Source: Bradyrhizobium oropedii (GTDB lineage Bacteria > Pseudomonadota > Alphaproteobacteria > Rhizobiales > Xanthobacteraceae). From it: DNA of 61,605 nucleotides. The position numbers and the translations under genes were made by a program. This document shows positions 8,805-16,861 of the stretch, piece after piece. The notes below the pieces were generated by a model that was not told the DNA's origin, did not search any database, and saw nothing but the letters and a program-made list of their open reading frames with translations. The DNA is taken from positions 1-61,605 of the forward strand of contig NZ_JACMYO010000024.1 in NCBI RefSeq assembly GCF_020889685.1, given 5' to 3'. Numbering within the stretch: position 1 is the first letter of the stretch; each line of letters starts with the position of its first letter.

Positions 8805-9979
8805 CGTGCAGATCCTGCAAAGATCGCGGCGCCGGAGGCCAGGCCGCGGTCATAGTTGATCATACCGAAGCCCGCGGCCAAACCGAGTTTTGCATTCGTC
8901 ACCTGCGTGGGACCGGCTTCTCCCAGGACCTGACGCAATCCTTCGACCAGCCCGAGATAGGCGCCGGCGGCGCCGGCCTGGCCCGCAGAGAGCTGGCCGC
9001 CGGAGGTGTTGTGCGGGAAGTCGCCGTCAATCGTCAGGTCGTGCTGACGAACGAAGGCCGCCCCCTCGCCCTTGGCACAGAAGCCAAGATCCTCGAACTG
9101 CATCATCGTGATGATAGGATAATCATCGTAGGTCTGGACGACATCGAGATCGTCGGGTTTCACGCCGGCCATTGCGTAGAGCTCGCCGACATCCATCGCC
9201 CAGCCGCCGCGCACCTGCATCGGATCGTCGGCGAAGGCGTTGTGCCGCTCGATCGTCGACAGCAACCGTGCCGCCGACAATCCGAGCGATGCCGCGGTCT
9301 CGTCCCGCATCACCAGGAAGGCTTCCGCACCGGCGCACGGCATGACGCAATCGAACAGATGGATGGGATCGGATATCGGGCGGGCCGCCAGATACTGCTC
9401 GATCGTCAGCGGCGTCTTCATCAGCGCGTGCGGGTTGCGCAACGCGTTGGCGCGCTGGGCGACCGCGATCCTGCCGACGTCCTCGCGGGTAACGCCGAAG
9501 GTCCGCATATAGTTGCGCGCGATCAGCGCAAAGCTCGCATTGGCGCCGCCCGCGCCATAGGGATAGACCGCGTCCTGGTTGAAGCGCGAGAAATTCTCGA
9601 GCGTCTGGCGGAAGGAATCGACGTGGTTGGTATCGCCGGCCACACAGGCCACGATGTCGGCATCGTGTGCCTGCACCGCGCGCGCCGCCTTCCGCAAAGC
9701 CGCGATGGCGCTGGCGCCGCCGAGCGGGATGGTGTCCAGCCATCTGACGCACAACCCGAAGTGCTGCGTCAGTCCGATCCCGCTGTCGTTCCCCATGGTG
9801 AAGCTGGAAACGCACAGACCGTCGATGTCGGAGACCTTGATGCCGGCTCGCGCGACGAGCGCACTCAACGCGCGGCCAATCCACCATTGCGCGCTCTCGA
9901 TGGAATAACGCGCATAAGGGATCGTGACTGGGGCCGCCATCACGATGCCGTCATAGGGGGTGCGCAGCGAATTTGTCAC
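8801..9979 (-). CDS. Thiolase-fold protein lacking catalytic Cys and His (retro-aldolase candidate)
   Basis: The 392-residue protein follows the thiolase/SCP-x pattern (AQRANALRNPHA, DDLDVVQTYDDY, HNTSGGQLSAGQAGAAG). Key catalytic positions are changed. The nucleophile region reads IPLGGASAI with Pro85 in place of Cys; the usual GHP reads GQA (Gln334); and the final Cys region reads LAAGFGMINYDRG. Such sequences resemble Ltp2-type lipid-transfer proteins, which with DUF35 partners cleave side-chain acyl-CoA by retro-aldol chemistry. The start is GTG 9979, overlapping the stop of a 31-codon frame. In this cluster it could split dioxindole-acetyl-CoA into isatin and acetyl-CoA, which is inference. 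Confidence 0.85.
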   Translation of the reverse strand: MTNSLRTPYDGIVMAAPVTIPYARYSIESAQWWIGRALSALVARAGIKVSDIDGLCVSSFTMGNDSGIGLTQHFGLCVRWLDTIPLGGASAIAALRKAARAVQAHDADIVACVAGDTNHVDSFRQTLENFSRFNQDAVYPYGAGGANASFALIARNYMRTFGVTREDVGRIAVAQRANALRNPHALMKTPLTIEQYLAARPISDPIHLFDCVMPCAGAEAFLVMRDETAASLGLSAARLLSTIERHNAFADDPMQVRGGWAMDVGELYAMAGVKPDDLDVVQTYDDYPIITMMQFEDLGFCAKGEGAAFVRQHDLTIDGDFPHNTSGGQLSAGQAGAAGAYLGLVEGLRQVLGEAGPTQVTNAKLGLAAGFGMINYDRGLASGAAIFAGSAR

Positions 9980-10071
9980 CAGCCGCCCGCCTTGCTTACC
10001 CGCCTCAGATCACCGTCACGTCGATAGTGCCACGGGTCGCTTTCGATCAGGGGCACCTTCTCGGGTCTCAT
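9976..10071 (-). CDS. Possible 31-aa leader peptide coupled to the thiolase-like gene
   Basis: ATG at 10071 opens a 31-codon frame beginning MRPEKVPLIESDPWHYRRDG, whose TGA overlaps the GTG start of the thiolase-like gene (GTGA at 9976-9979). It fills most of the gap after the racemase-fold gene. A weak ggag lies 11 bases upstream. It could be a translational coupler, a leader peptide, or the tail of a lost gene. No homologue is recognised. Confidence 0.35.
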   Translation of the reverse strand: MRPEKVPLIESDPWHYRRDGDLRRVSKAGGW

Positions 10072-10109
10072 CACGTCTGGCTCTCCAGCGCTGGTCGGCT
10101 GTTCGGACG

Positions 10110-10889
10110 CTAACGCTTGCGCGCGAGCATCGCCCGGAAATCGTCACGGGCCAGGGCACTGGCACGCTTGAAGCTCGGCCCGCGGCTCGGCTCGGTGCCA
10201 TTGAGCCGCCTGAGCTGCACCCACATCTCGGCGCTCTTCAACGCCACCGCGGCACAGTTCACGACCGGCGCGTGTCCGACCTTCAGGCCGTGCTCCCGCC
10301 CAATCAATAAGCCCGGCAGCACGCCGGCCGGGATCACCACGTCGGCGCCGCGCTCCACCAGCGGAAGGGCGCTGCTCATGAAATCCTCGATCATCCTGGC
10401 ATGGGCCGCTTCATCGCCTGCGAACGCACTTGCGAAATCCTCCGGCTTGCAACCGAGGCCGGTGACGTGGACGACGCGATCGGCGAGGCCGTACCGTTCG
10501 GCCTGCTCGTAGTGCCAGACCTCGAAGACGGTATCGAGCGTCACGAGGCCAAGGCGCCGGCCGAGCTGCGACGCCGCAAGCAGTGTCGCCTCACCGGTTC
10601 CGATCACGGGAATGTCAAGCGCCGAGCGCAGCTCATAGAGCCCCGGGTCCTGGAAGTGGCCCATCACGAAGGCGTCGAAGCCGCTCTCTTCGGCCGCGAT
10701 GCCGTTGTCGATCGCCTGAACGGCGCAGCGCAATTCGGCGAGCCGGCCGAACTCCCGATCCGGCGGAGAAATGCCCTCGACGTGAACCGTGGTGCCGGCC
10801 GCGGCGATCGTGTTGAGGTACTCCGACAGCCGCGCCATATAGGGCGCGTTCACGCTCGCATCGACGAAACTTTGCCAGAAGATGCGCAT
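10110..10889 (-). CDS. Asp/Glu/hydantoin racemase-fold protein without the catalytic cysteines
   Basis: The 259-residue protein matches the racemase fold (PF01177): MRIFWQSF start, GHFQDPGLYELR, IPVIGTGEA, LGLVTLDTVFEVWHYEQ. In hydantoin racemases the first Cys lies in xCFxDPGL; here it is His (GHFQDPGL). The second Cys region (VLGCAGM type) reads VIPAGVLPG with no Cys. Ordinary two-Cys racemisation is therefore unlikely, and the role may be decarboxylation, isomerisation or binding. The ATG at 10889 follows ggagaaggg; the frame is open further upstream, but that part looks non-coding. It leads the leftward operon of the 3.8-10.9 kb block. Confidence 0.75.
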   Translation of the reverse strand: MRIFWQSFVDASVNAPYMARLSEYLNTIAAAGTTVHVEGISPPDREFGRLAELRCAVQAIDNGIAAEESGFDAFVMGHFQDPGLYELRSALDIPVIGTGEATLLAASQLGRRLGLVTLDTVFEVWHYEQAERYGLADRVVHVTGLGCKPEDFASAFAGDEAAHARMIEDFMSSALPLVERGADVVIPAGVLPGLLIGREHGLKVGHAPVVNCAAVALKSAEMWVQLRRLNGTEPSRGPSFKRASALARDDFRAMLARKR

Positions 10890-10944
10890 CGCCCTTCTCC
10901 ACAAGCCGTGACAGGAGCATCGGCTGCCGGCTTGCCGACAGATA

Positions 10945-10975
10945 TATTTCAACCATAAACTAATTGACGCGTCAA
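10945..10975. promoter_or_regulatory. Candidate operator cluster upstream of racemase-fold gene
   Basis: Two elements lie 56-86 bases upstream of the start at 10889. The first is tatttcaaccataaac (10945-10960), nearly identical to the site upstream of marR at 3124-3139. The second is the perfect 12-base palindrome ttgacgcgtcaa (10964-10975). They sit in an AT-rich patch between the leftward catabolic operon and the rightward ABC operon, so they could control either. MarR binding is inferred. Confidence 0.45.
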
Positions 10976-11514
10976 ATACGTGCGCCGGCGCCCGCCAAGG
11001 GGGCCTCGCGGGCGCCGCGAGGAGGCTGGTTTCGCGGGACAAAGAAGGGACGGAAATGGCGCGCCCGGACGGAATTGTATGCAACAACATTTTTTTCTGA
11101 CAGCCCCGTGACACGTGTTGACGGCGCCACGGAGAATACTTTAGGCTTTAAGTAATCGCTCGCCGGCCGCTGCCGGGGCCATAACGATGATGTTGCAGGG
11201 CACCGATTTTGAGAGACTCAATCGCGTGGACTAGCGTCGGGCCTGGATGGGCGGCAGCAGCATCGCCGGTCGCGCTTCGCTTCTGCGGCATTCGTCTGCT
11301 TTCGCTTCGACAGACATCTGTGAATTTCCGACACCCCGCCTGCTGTTCGAGCGGCACGCCTTGCCATGGCCGCTGACGCCCGGCCGAGCGAACTTTCTTC
11401 TCGCCGCGCCGGCGTCTGGCGCTGCAGCAATAGTTTCAGTCGGTTGGTTCGCAGTTCGGGCTCCCTGCCCGGCTTCCAGACATTCGTACCCAGCATCAAT
11501 GGAGGACAACGCAA
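10976..11514. other. Divergent intergenic region before the ABC operon
   Basis: No gene is supported on either strand. A ttgacg at about 11115, followed by an AT-rich stretch, may be a -35 region for the ABC operon. An 8-base palindrome (acacgtgt) overlaps it. The final bases carry ggaggacaacgcaa ahead of the ATG at 11515. Confidence 0.4.
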
Positions 11515-12666
11515 ATGCGGCAGAGGACTCTGGGCTTACTCGCACTTGTCGCCGGCATCTTCGCGGCACCGGCTGCGCAGGCCGACATCACGATCGGCTT
11601 CGTCACCTCGCTGAGCGGCAACGGCGCGTCGATCGGCATCCCCTATGGGCGCGGCATCAATGCCGCCTATGAGTACAAGAAGACGATCAACGGCGAGACC
11701 ATCCGCCTGATCCAGCTCGACGACGGCTCCGATCCGTCGGCCGCGACGCGCAACGCGCGCAAGCTGGTCGAGGAAGAGAAGGTCGACCTCCTGATCGGCA
11801 CTGCGACGACCCCTTCGACCATCGCCATGGCGGCCGTCGCCAGCGAATTGAAGGTGCCGATGATCGCGATCTCGCCACTCGGCAAACTCCCGGATTCGCC
11901 GGAGCAATGGGTCGTGTCGGTGCCGCAGCCGGCGTCGCTGCTGGTCAAGATCGTCGCAGATCGGATGAAACGCGACGGCATGAAGAACATCGGCTATATC
12001 GGCTTCTCCGATGCGTGGGGCGACCTCGTTTACAACGGAGCCAAGGCCGCCGAGTCCACTGACGACATCAAGGTCCAGACCAACGAGCGCTATGCCCGCA
12101 CCGACACCTCGGTGACCGCGCAGATCCTTAAAGTCATGGCCGCGCGTCCCGACGCGGTGCTGATCGGCGGCTCCGGCACCCAAGGCGCGCTGCCGCTCAT
12201 CACGCTCGCCGAACGCGGCTTCAAGGGCAATACCTACGGCACCGTGGCGCTGGTCAATCCGGACTTCGTCACCGTGGGCGGCAAGGCAGCCGAGGGCATT
12301 CAGGTCTCCGCCGGCCCCGTGATCGTGGCCGAACAGCTTCCGGACGACCACTTCGCCAAGAAAATCGCGCTCGATTTCCGCGCGGTCTACCAGAAGACCC
12401 ACAACATTCCGACCACCGACGGATTCTCCGCCTACTCCTTCGATGCCTGGCTGATCTTTGCCAACGCCGCCGAGCGGGCGCTGAAGACCGCAAAGCCCGG
12501 CACGGCCGAATTCCGCACCGCGCTCCGCGACGCCATCCTCAGCACCAAGGAGCTGCCCGGCGTGCATGCCGTCTACAACTTCAAGCCCGGTGCGGTGACC
12601 GGCGTCGACGAGCGCTCGTTGGTGGTGGTCCGCCTGACCGGCGGCGCCTGGAAGTACGCACCATAA
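11515..12666 (+). CDS. Liv-type ABC transporter substrate-binding protein (second copy)
   Basis: A 383-residue type I periplasmic binding protein with a signal peptide (MRQRTLGLLALVAGIFAAPA) cleaved near AQA-DITIG. Conserved blocks include GFVTSLSGNGASIGIPYGRG, LIQLDDGSDPSAATRNARKL and FSAYSFDAWLIFAN. It is closely related to the binding protein at 5532-6689, so one arose by duplication. It begins the rightward operon with the permease and ATPase genes. The Liv/HAAT class carries branched amino acids, amides and aromatic acids. Given the surrounding catabolic genes, an aromatic or indolic carboxylate is a likely ligand, though that is inference. Confidence 0.9.
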   Translation: MRQRTLGLLALVAGIFAAPAAQADITIGFVTSLSGNGASIGIPYGRGINAAYEYKKTINGETIRLIQLDDGSDPSAATRNARKLVEEEKVDLLIGTATTPSTIAMAAVASELKVPMIAISPLGKLPDSPEQWVVSVPQPASLLVKIVADRMKRDGMKNIGYIGFSDAWGDLVYNGAKAAESTDDIKVQTNERYARTDTSVTAQILKVMAARPDAVLIGGSGTQGALPLITLAERGFKGNTYGTVALVNPDFVTVGGKAAEGIQVSAGPVIVAEQLPDDHFAKKIALDFRAVYQKTHNIPTTDGFSAYSFDAWLIFANAAERALKTAKPGTAEFRTALRDAILSTKELPGVHAVYNFKPGAVTGVDERSLVVVRLTGGAWKYAP

Positions 12667-12709
12667 GCGGATCACGGCAGGCGATCAGAACGGGGGGAAC
12701 GGCGTCTCG

Positions 12710-13753
12710 ATGACGAGCGACATCGCAGCCATCCTTGCGATCGACGGGATAGCCACCGGCGCGGTCTACGCGCTGGTGGCGATCGGGACCGTGCTCATCT
12801 TCACGGTGACACGAGTCATCTTCATTCCGTTCGGCGACATCGCCGCCTTCACCGCACTGACGCTTGCGGCCCTCGATGCCAAGCGCTTTCCCGGGACCGG
12901 TGCGCTGGTCGTGGCGCTGGCGTGCCTTGCGACCCTGATCGAGGTCATTTCGCTCATTCGCAACGGCGAGATTCGCCTGCTGCCGCGCGCACTGCTGTTC
13001 TATCTCGCCATTCCCCTGGCAGTCGTCGGCATTGCCTGGCTCACCATGCGGATGGACCCGCCGCTTGCGGTCCGGCTCGTGCTAGCGCTGATGCTGATCA
13101 CGCCGATCGCCCCGCTGCTTGACCGGATCGTGTTCCGCCCGATCGCCGACGGCACGGTGCTGCTGCTGCTGACGGTCTCGGTGGCGCTGCATTTCGCGCT
13201 GGTCGGCCTCGGCCTGCTGTTCTTCGGCCCCGAGGGGGTCCGGACCGAACCACTGACGTCATTCTCGACAGAGTTCGCCGGCGTGCTGGTCTCGGGCCAG
13301 ACCATGCTGATCGTGCTCGCCGCGCTCGTCTTCAGCGGTCTCCTTTACCTCTTCTTCGACTTCACGCTGGTCGGCAAATCGCTTCGCGCCACCGCGGTGA
13401 ACCGGACCGGCTCCCGACTGATGGGCATCCGGCCGGAGCGCGCCGGCACCATCGCTTATCTCCTGGGCTCGCTGATGGCCGGCGTATCCGGCATCCTGAT
13501 CGCGCCGGTCAATACCGTGTTCTACGATTCCGGCTTCCTGATCGGACTCAAGGCGTTCGTCGGCGCCATCGTCGGCGGCATGACCAGCTATCCCGGCGCT
13601 GCGATCGGCGCGGTGGGCGTCGGCATCCTCGAAAGCTTCGCATCGTTCCAGAGCAGCGCGCTGAAAGACGTCATCGTGTTCTCGCTGCTGATCCCGATCC
13701 TGATCTGGCGATCCCTCGCCTCGCTGCATTCCGAGGAGGAGATCGAGGAATGA
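12710..13753 (+). CDS. Liv-type ABC transporter permease, LivH-like
   Basis: A 347-residue inner-membrane permease with about eight hydrophobic helices. LivH-type features are IDGIATGAVYALVAIGTVLIF at the start and GTIAYLLGSLMAGVSGILIA near residue 245, followed by GLKAFVGAIVGGMTSYPGA, which contacts the ATPase. It is slightly longer than E. coli LivH (308 aa) owing to extra sequence around residues 75-105. It follows the binding protein by 43 bases and overlaps the next gene by 4 bases (ATGA at 13750-13753), so they are translationally coupled. With the fused permease-ATPase it would form the membrane channel. Confidence 0.9.
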   Translation: MTSDIAAILAIDGIATGAVYALVAIGTVLIFTVTRVIFIPFGDIAAFTALTLAALDAKRFPGTGALVVALACLATLIEVISLIRNGEIRLLPRALLFYLAIPLAVVGIAWLTMRMDPPLAVRLVLALMLITPIAPLLDRIVFRPIADGTVLLLLTVSVALHFALVGLGLLFFGPEGVRTEPLTSFSTEFAGVLVSGQTMLIVLAALVFSGLLYLFFDFTLVGKSLRATAVNRTGSRLMGIRPERAGTIAYLLGSLMAGVSGILIAPVNTVFYDSGFLIGLKAFVGAIVGGMTSYPGAAIGAVGVGILESFASFQSSALKDVIVFSLLIPILIWRSLASLHSEEEIEE

Positions 13754-15519
13754 CGCGCTTTCACGTTCAGCTCGCTGCGGCAGCGGTGCTCGCGTGCCTC
13801 GCACTCGCGCCCCTCGTCCTGAGCCCGTTCAGCGTCACGCTGATGAACTATATCGGCATCTATTCGCTGGTCGCCATCGGCCTTGCGCTCCTCACCGGCG
13901 TCGGCGGTATCGTGTCGTTCGGACAGGCTGCGTTCGTCGGCATCGCGGCCTATGCGACGGCGTGGGTCTCTGCCCTGAACGGCCAATCGCCCTGGCTCGG
14001 CCTGCTGTTCGGGGTGGTGCTGACCTGCGGTGTCGCGGCCGTCCTCGGCATCGTCACCTTGCGGCTGCAGGGCCATTTCCTCTCGCTCTCGACCGTAGCG
14101 TGGGGCCTTGCGATCGGCTTCCTGTTCGGCAATGTCGAGGGGCTCGGCCGCTTCAACGGCATCTCGTCGATCCCGCCGATCAGCGTCGGTTCGTTCGCGC
14201 TCGTCTCCAGCGCACAGATCTATTACCTGATCTGGGGCATCGTCGCCCTGGCGCTCCTGCTCGGCTACAACCTGCTGGACTCGCGGCTCGGCCGCGCCAT
14301 GCGGGCGCTGCGCGGCGGCAATACGTTGGTCGAGAGCCTCGGCATCAACGCCTTCCGGATCAAGCTCGCGACATTCGTGATCGCGGCCTTTCTCGCCTCG
14401 CTCTCCGGATGGCTTTACGCGCATATGAGCCGCTTCATCAGCCCGGGCCCGTTCGATGCCAGCATGGGCATCGAATATCTGATGATGACGATGGTCGGCG
14501 GCGCCGGCAGCCTGCTCGGCGGTGTGGTCGGCGCCGCTATCGTGACGCTGCTCAAGAACAGCGTGCAGGACTATCTGCCGCTGATCGCCAAGGGCGCGTC
14601 CGGGCAGCTCGAGATCGTCGCCTTCTCCGCGCTGTTCATCTTGTTCCTGCAATGGGCGCGGCAGGGCATCGTCCCCTCCATCGCGCGCTATCTGCCCAAG
14701 ATCAGGCGCGAGCGGCCGCAGCCGGCGCCGCCGCTGCCGCGCCGTCCGCAACCGACGCCGGGCGAGCTTCTGCTGAAGGTCGATGGCGCCGAGCGCCGGT
14801 TCGGCGGCCTCGTCGCGGTCAACAATGTCAGCTTCGAGGTGAGGTCAGGTGAAATCCTTGCCGTGATCGGCCCAAACGGTGCCGGCAAGAGCACGATGTT
14901 CAACTGCCTGACCGGCGCGCTGCGGGTCAGCAAGGGCGAGATCATCTTCGCCGGACGTTCGATCGCACGCGATCCGCAATCCCGCATCGCCAAGGCCGGT
15001 GTCGCCAGGACTTTCCAGCATGTGAAGCTGCGGCCGCGGATGAGCCTGCTCGAGAACGTCATGCTCGGCACCCACAGCCGGACCAGCAGCGGCCTGTTCG
15101 CCGGCGCCTTTCGTCTCAATCAACGCGAGGAAGCCAGCGCCCGACACGAGGCGCTGATGCAGCTCGAGCGCGTCGGGCTCGGCGACAAGCCGTTCGAGCT
15201 CGCCGGCAATCTTCCCCTCGGCAACCAGCGCATCCTGGAGATCGCACGCGCACTCGCTGCGGATCCCGCGCTGCTGGTGCTGGACGAGCCGGCGGCGGGC
15301 CTGCGCCGCCAGGAAAAGCTGCGGCTGGCGGAGCTGCTCCGCTCGCTGCGGGCGGATCACCTGACCATCCTGATCGTCGAGCACGACATGGAGTTCGTGA
15401 TGTCGCTGGTCGATCGCATCGTGGTACTCGATTTCGGCTCCAAGCTTTGCGAGGGCGTCCCGAGCGCGATCCGCAGCGATGAGCGGGTTCAAGAGGCCTA
15501 TCTCGGAGGCGTCGCGTGA
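13750..15519 (+). CDS. Fused LivM-type permease and LivG-type ATPase
   Basis: The 589-residue protein joins two subunits. Residues about 1-310 are a LivM-like permease (YIGIYSLVAIGLALLTGVGG, LGINAFRIKLATFVIAAF, MTMVGGAGSLLGGVVG). A Pro/Arg-rich linker (RRERPQPAPPLPRRPQPTPG) follows, and residues about 340-589 are a LivG-like ATPase. The ATPase has Walker A GPNGAGKST, a divergent signature (LPLGNQRILEIARALA, where LSxGQ is usual), Walker B LLVLDEPAAGL and the switch His in IVEHDMEFV. Fusion fixes the 1:1 ratio of channel and ATPase. The signature begins LPLG rather than LSGG/LSYG, as in many LivG proteins. Confidence 0.9.
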   Translation: MTRFHVQLAAAAVLACLALAPLVLSPFSVTLMNYIGIYSLVAIGLALLTGVGGIVSFGQAAFVGIAAYATAWVSALNGQSPWLGLLFGVVLTCGVAAVLGIVTLRLQGHFLSLSTVAWGLAIGFLFGNVEGLGRFNGISSIPPISVGSFALVSSAQIYYLIWGIVALALLLGYNLLDSRLGRAMRALRGGNTLVESLGINAFRIKLATFVIAAFLASLSGWLYAHMSRFISPGPFDASMGIEYLMMTMVGGAGSLLGGVVGAAIVTLLKNSVQDYLPLIAKGASGQLEIVAFSALFILFLQWARQGIVPSIARYLPKIRRERPQPAPPLPRRPQPTPGELLLKVDGAERRFGGLVAVNNVSFEVRSGEILAVIGPNGAGKSTMFNCLTGALRVSKGEIIFAGRSIARDPQSRIAKAGVARTFQHVKLRPRMSLLENVMLGTHSRTSSGLFAGAFRLNQREEASARHEALMQLERVGLGDKPFELAGNLPLGNQRILEIARALAADPALLVLDEPAAGLRRQEKLRLAELLRSLRADHLTILIVEHDMEFVMSLVDRIVVLDFGSKLCEGVPSAIRSDERVQEAYLGGVA

Positions 15520-16229
15520 GCCAGATGTTGTCCATGACCGACGTGACCGTCTGCTACGACAACGTCGAGGCGGTTCACAACGTCTCGCTGTCGGTCGACG
15601 AGGGACAGATCGTCACCGTGATCGGCCCGAACGGCGCCGGCAAGACCACGCTGCTGATGGCCGCCATCGGGCTGCTCGCATCACGCGGCAGCATGGTGTT
15701 CCGGGGCAGCGACATCCAGAAGATGTCGGTCGAGGATCGCGTCGAGCGCAGGCTATGCCTCGTTCCGGAGAAGCGCGAGCTGTTCTCCGACATGTCGGTC
15801 GCCGACAACCTCCTGCTCGGCTCCTACAGCCTGCGTGACCGCTCGGGCGTGCAAAAGACGTTGGATGAAGTCTATGATCGGTTTCCCCGGCTGAGGGAGC
15901 GGCAGCGCCAGGCCGCCGGCACGTTGTCCGGCGGTGAGCGCCAAATGCTCGCGCTCGGGCGCGCGCTGATGGCCAAGCCCGCGCTGCTGATGCTCGATGA
16001 ACCCAGCCTCGGCCTCGCGCCGCTGATCGTGCGCGAGATTTTCCGCACCATCGCGTCCCTGCGTGACCTCGGCGTGTCGATCCTGCTGGTCGAGCAGAAC
16101 GCCCGTGCCGCGCTCGAGACCGCCGACTATGGCTACGTGCTGGAAACCGGCGCAATCGTGCAGTCCGGCCCGGCCAAGGATCTGATCCACGATCCCAGGC
16201 TGATCACGGCCTATCTCGGCGGACACTGA
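15516..16229 (+). CDS. Liv-type ABC transporter ATPase, LivF-like
   Basis: A 237-residue nucleotide-binding subunit. It has Walker A GPNGAGKTT near residue 37, Q-loop/VPEKRELFSDMSV, signature LSGGERQMLALGRALM, Walker B LLMLDEPSLGLAP and the H-loop position occupied by Gln (LLVEQNARAAL), which is normal for LivF. It starts with GTG overlapping the previous stop (GTGA). It ends the four-gene ABC operon, which thus contains binding protein, LivH, LivM-LivG and LivF and looks complete. It would energise uptake at the inner membrane. Confidence 0.92.
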   Translation: MSQMLSMTDVTVCYDNVEAVHNVSLSVDEGQIVTVIGPNGAGKTTLLMAAIGLLASRGSMVFRGSDIQKMSVEDRVERRLCLVPEKRELFSDMSVADNLLLGSYSLRDRSGVQKTLDEVYDRFPRLRERQRQAAGTLSGGERQMLALGRALMAKPALLMLDEPSLGLAPLIVREIFRTIASLRDLGVSILLVEQNARAALETADYGYVLETGAIVQSGPAKDLIHDPRLITAYLGGH

Positions 16230-16262
16230 GACCGGGTTAGTCGGTCGCGGCGAGCTGCACGA

Positions 16263-16378
16263 CAAAATATCGAAAACAACCCCATGCACAGTAGCCCGCC
16301 ACCGCAATATCAGCGGCCTGGCGGCTCGGCGCAGCATCTACTGATTTTCAGAAACCGCTTGCGCCGTCGGGCAAATCA
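16263..16378. repeat. Interspersed repeat, copy 1 (34-base core)
   Basis: The 34 bases at 16263-16296 (beginning caaaatatcgaaaacaac) are identical to 46233-46266. Both copies are followed by gtcgggcaaatca (16366-16378 here; 46289-46301 in copy 2). The spacing differs, 69 versus 22 bases, so the copies have internal deletions or insertions. It contains no gene and looks like a non-autonomous repeat family. Confidence 0.6.
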
Positions 16379-16452
16379 ATGCCACGATGCCATCGTCGCC
16401 GCGGCGTGGTCTCTGGCCTTGTACCTGGAAACCCGGCGACATCATGTGTCGT

Positions 16453-16524
16453 CCGCTTTGCTCCCATAGCGACCAAGTTCGCGCGGCAGCGCGGTATGTC
16501 GCGATGGGCCAATTCCGGACTCAT
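16453..16524. repeat. Degenerate dispersed repeat, copy A
   Basis: It shares gcgaccaagttcg, a gcggcagcgcggtatgtcgcg-type centre and attccgg-ctcat with copies at 17827-17890 and 19418-19483. The copies have diverged too far to look recent. It lies in the 630-base gap between the ABC operon and the stress-protein gene, which otherwise has no supported gene. Confidence 0.45.
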
Positions 16525-16796
16525 GCGCCGCAACAAACGAATCCTTTGGAAAGCTAGGACGGCAGCCCGGCGGCCGCGCCTTCAGTATTCGATCCCGGGT
16601 TACCGCAGATCGCATCGGAATGCTTGTATGGAGTGAGAGGCATGAAATTCGGGCTGCAGACTCTCGATAGATACTGGTAGCTGCGGTCAGCGCCTCGCGC
16701 TACCTTCTGATTTTGTGTAGGCGGCGCTCAAAAATCGCACCGATTGCTGGCATAGACTTCGCCGCAGGCGACCATATACACGAAGTCGGCCAAGGG

Positions 16797-16810
16797 TTGA
16801 TCTGCCTCAA
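16797..16810. promoter_or_regulatory. FixK/FNR-type box upstream of universal stress gene
   Basis: ttgatctgcctcaa matches TTGA-N6-TCAA exactly. Its centre is 58 bases before the ATG at 16862, so a start site 41-42 bases downstream (about 16845) would place it at the classic class II activator position. FixK2 activates low-oxygen genes through such boxes in Bradyrhizobium; control of this gene is inferred. Confidence 0.55.
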
Positions 16811-16861
16811 ATAGGCGACATTGGGATCAGCTAGAATACGGCTATTCTCGGAGAAGCGTTA

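Noticed and set aside
11536..12675. 379-codon frame opposite the second binding protein
   Set aside because: The plus-strand protein has a signal peptide and clear family blocks; this is its shadow.
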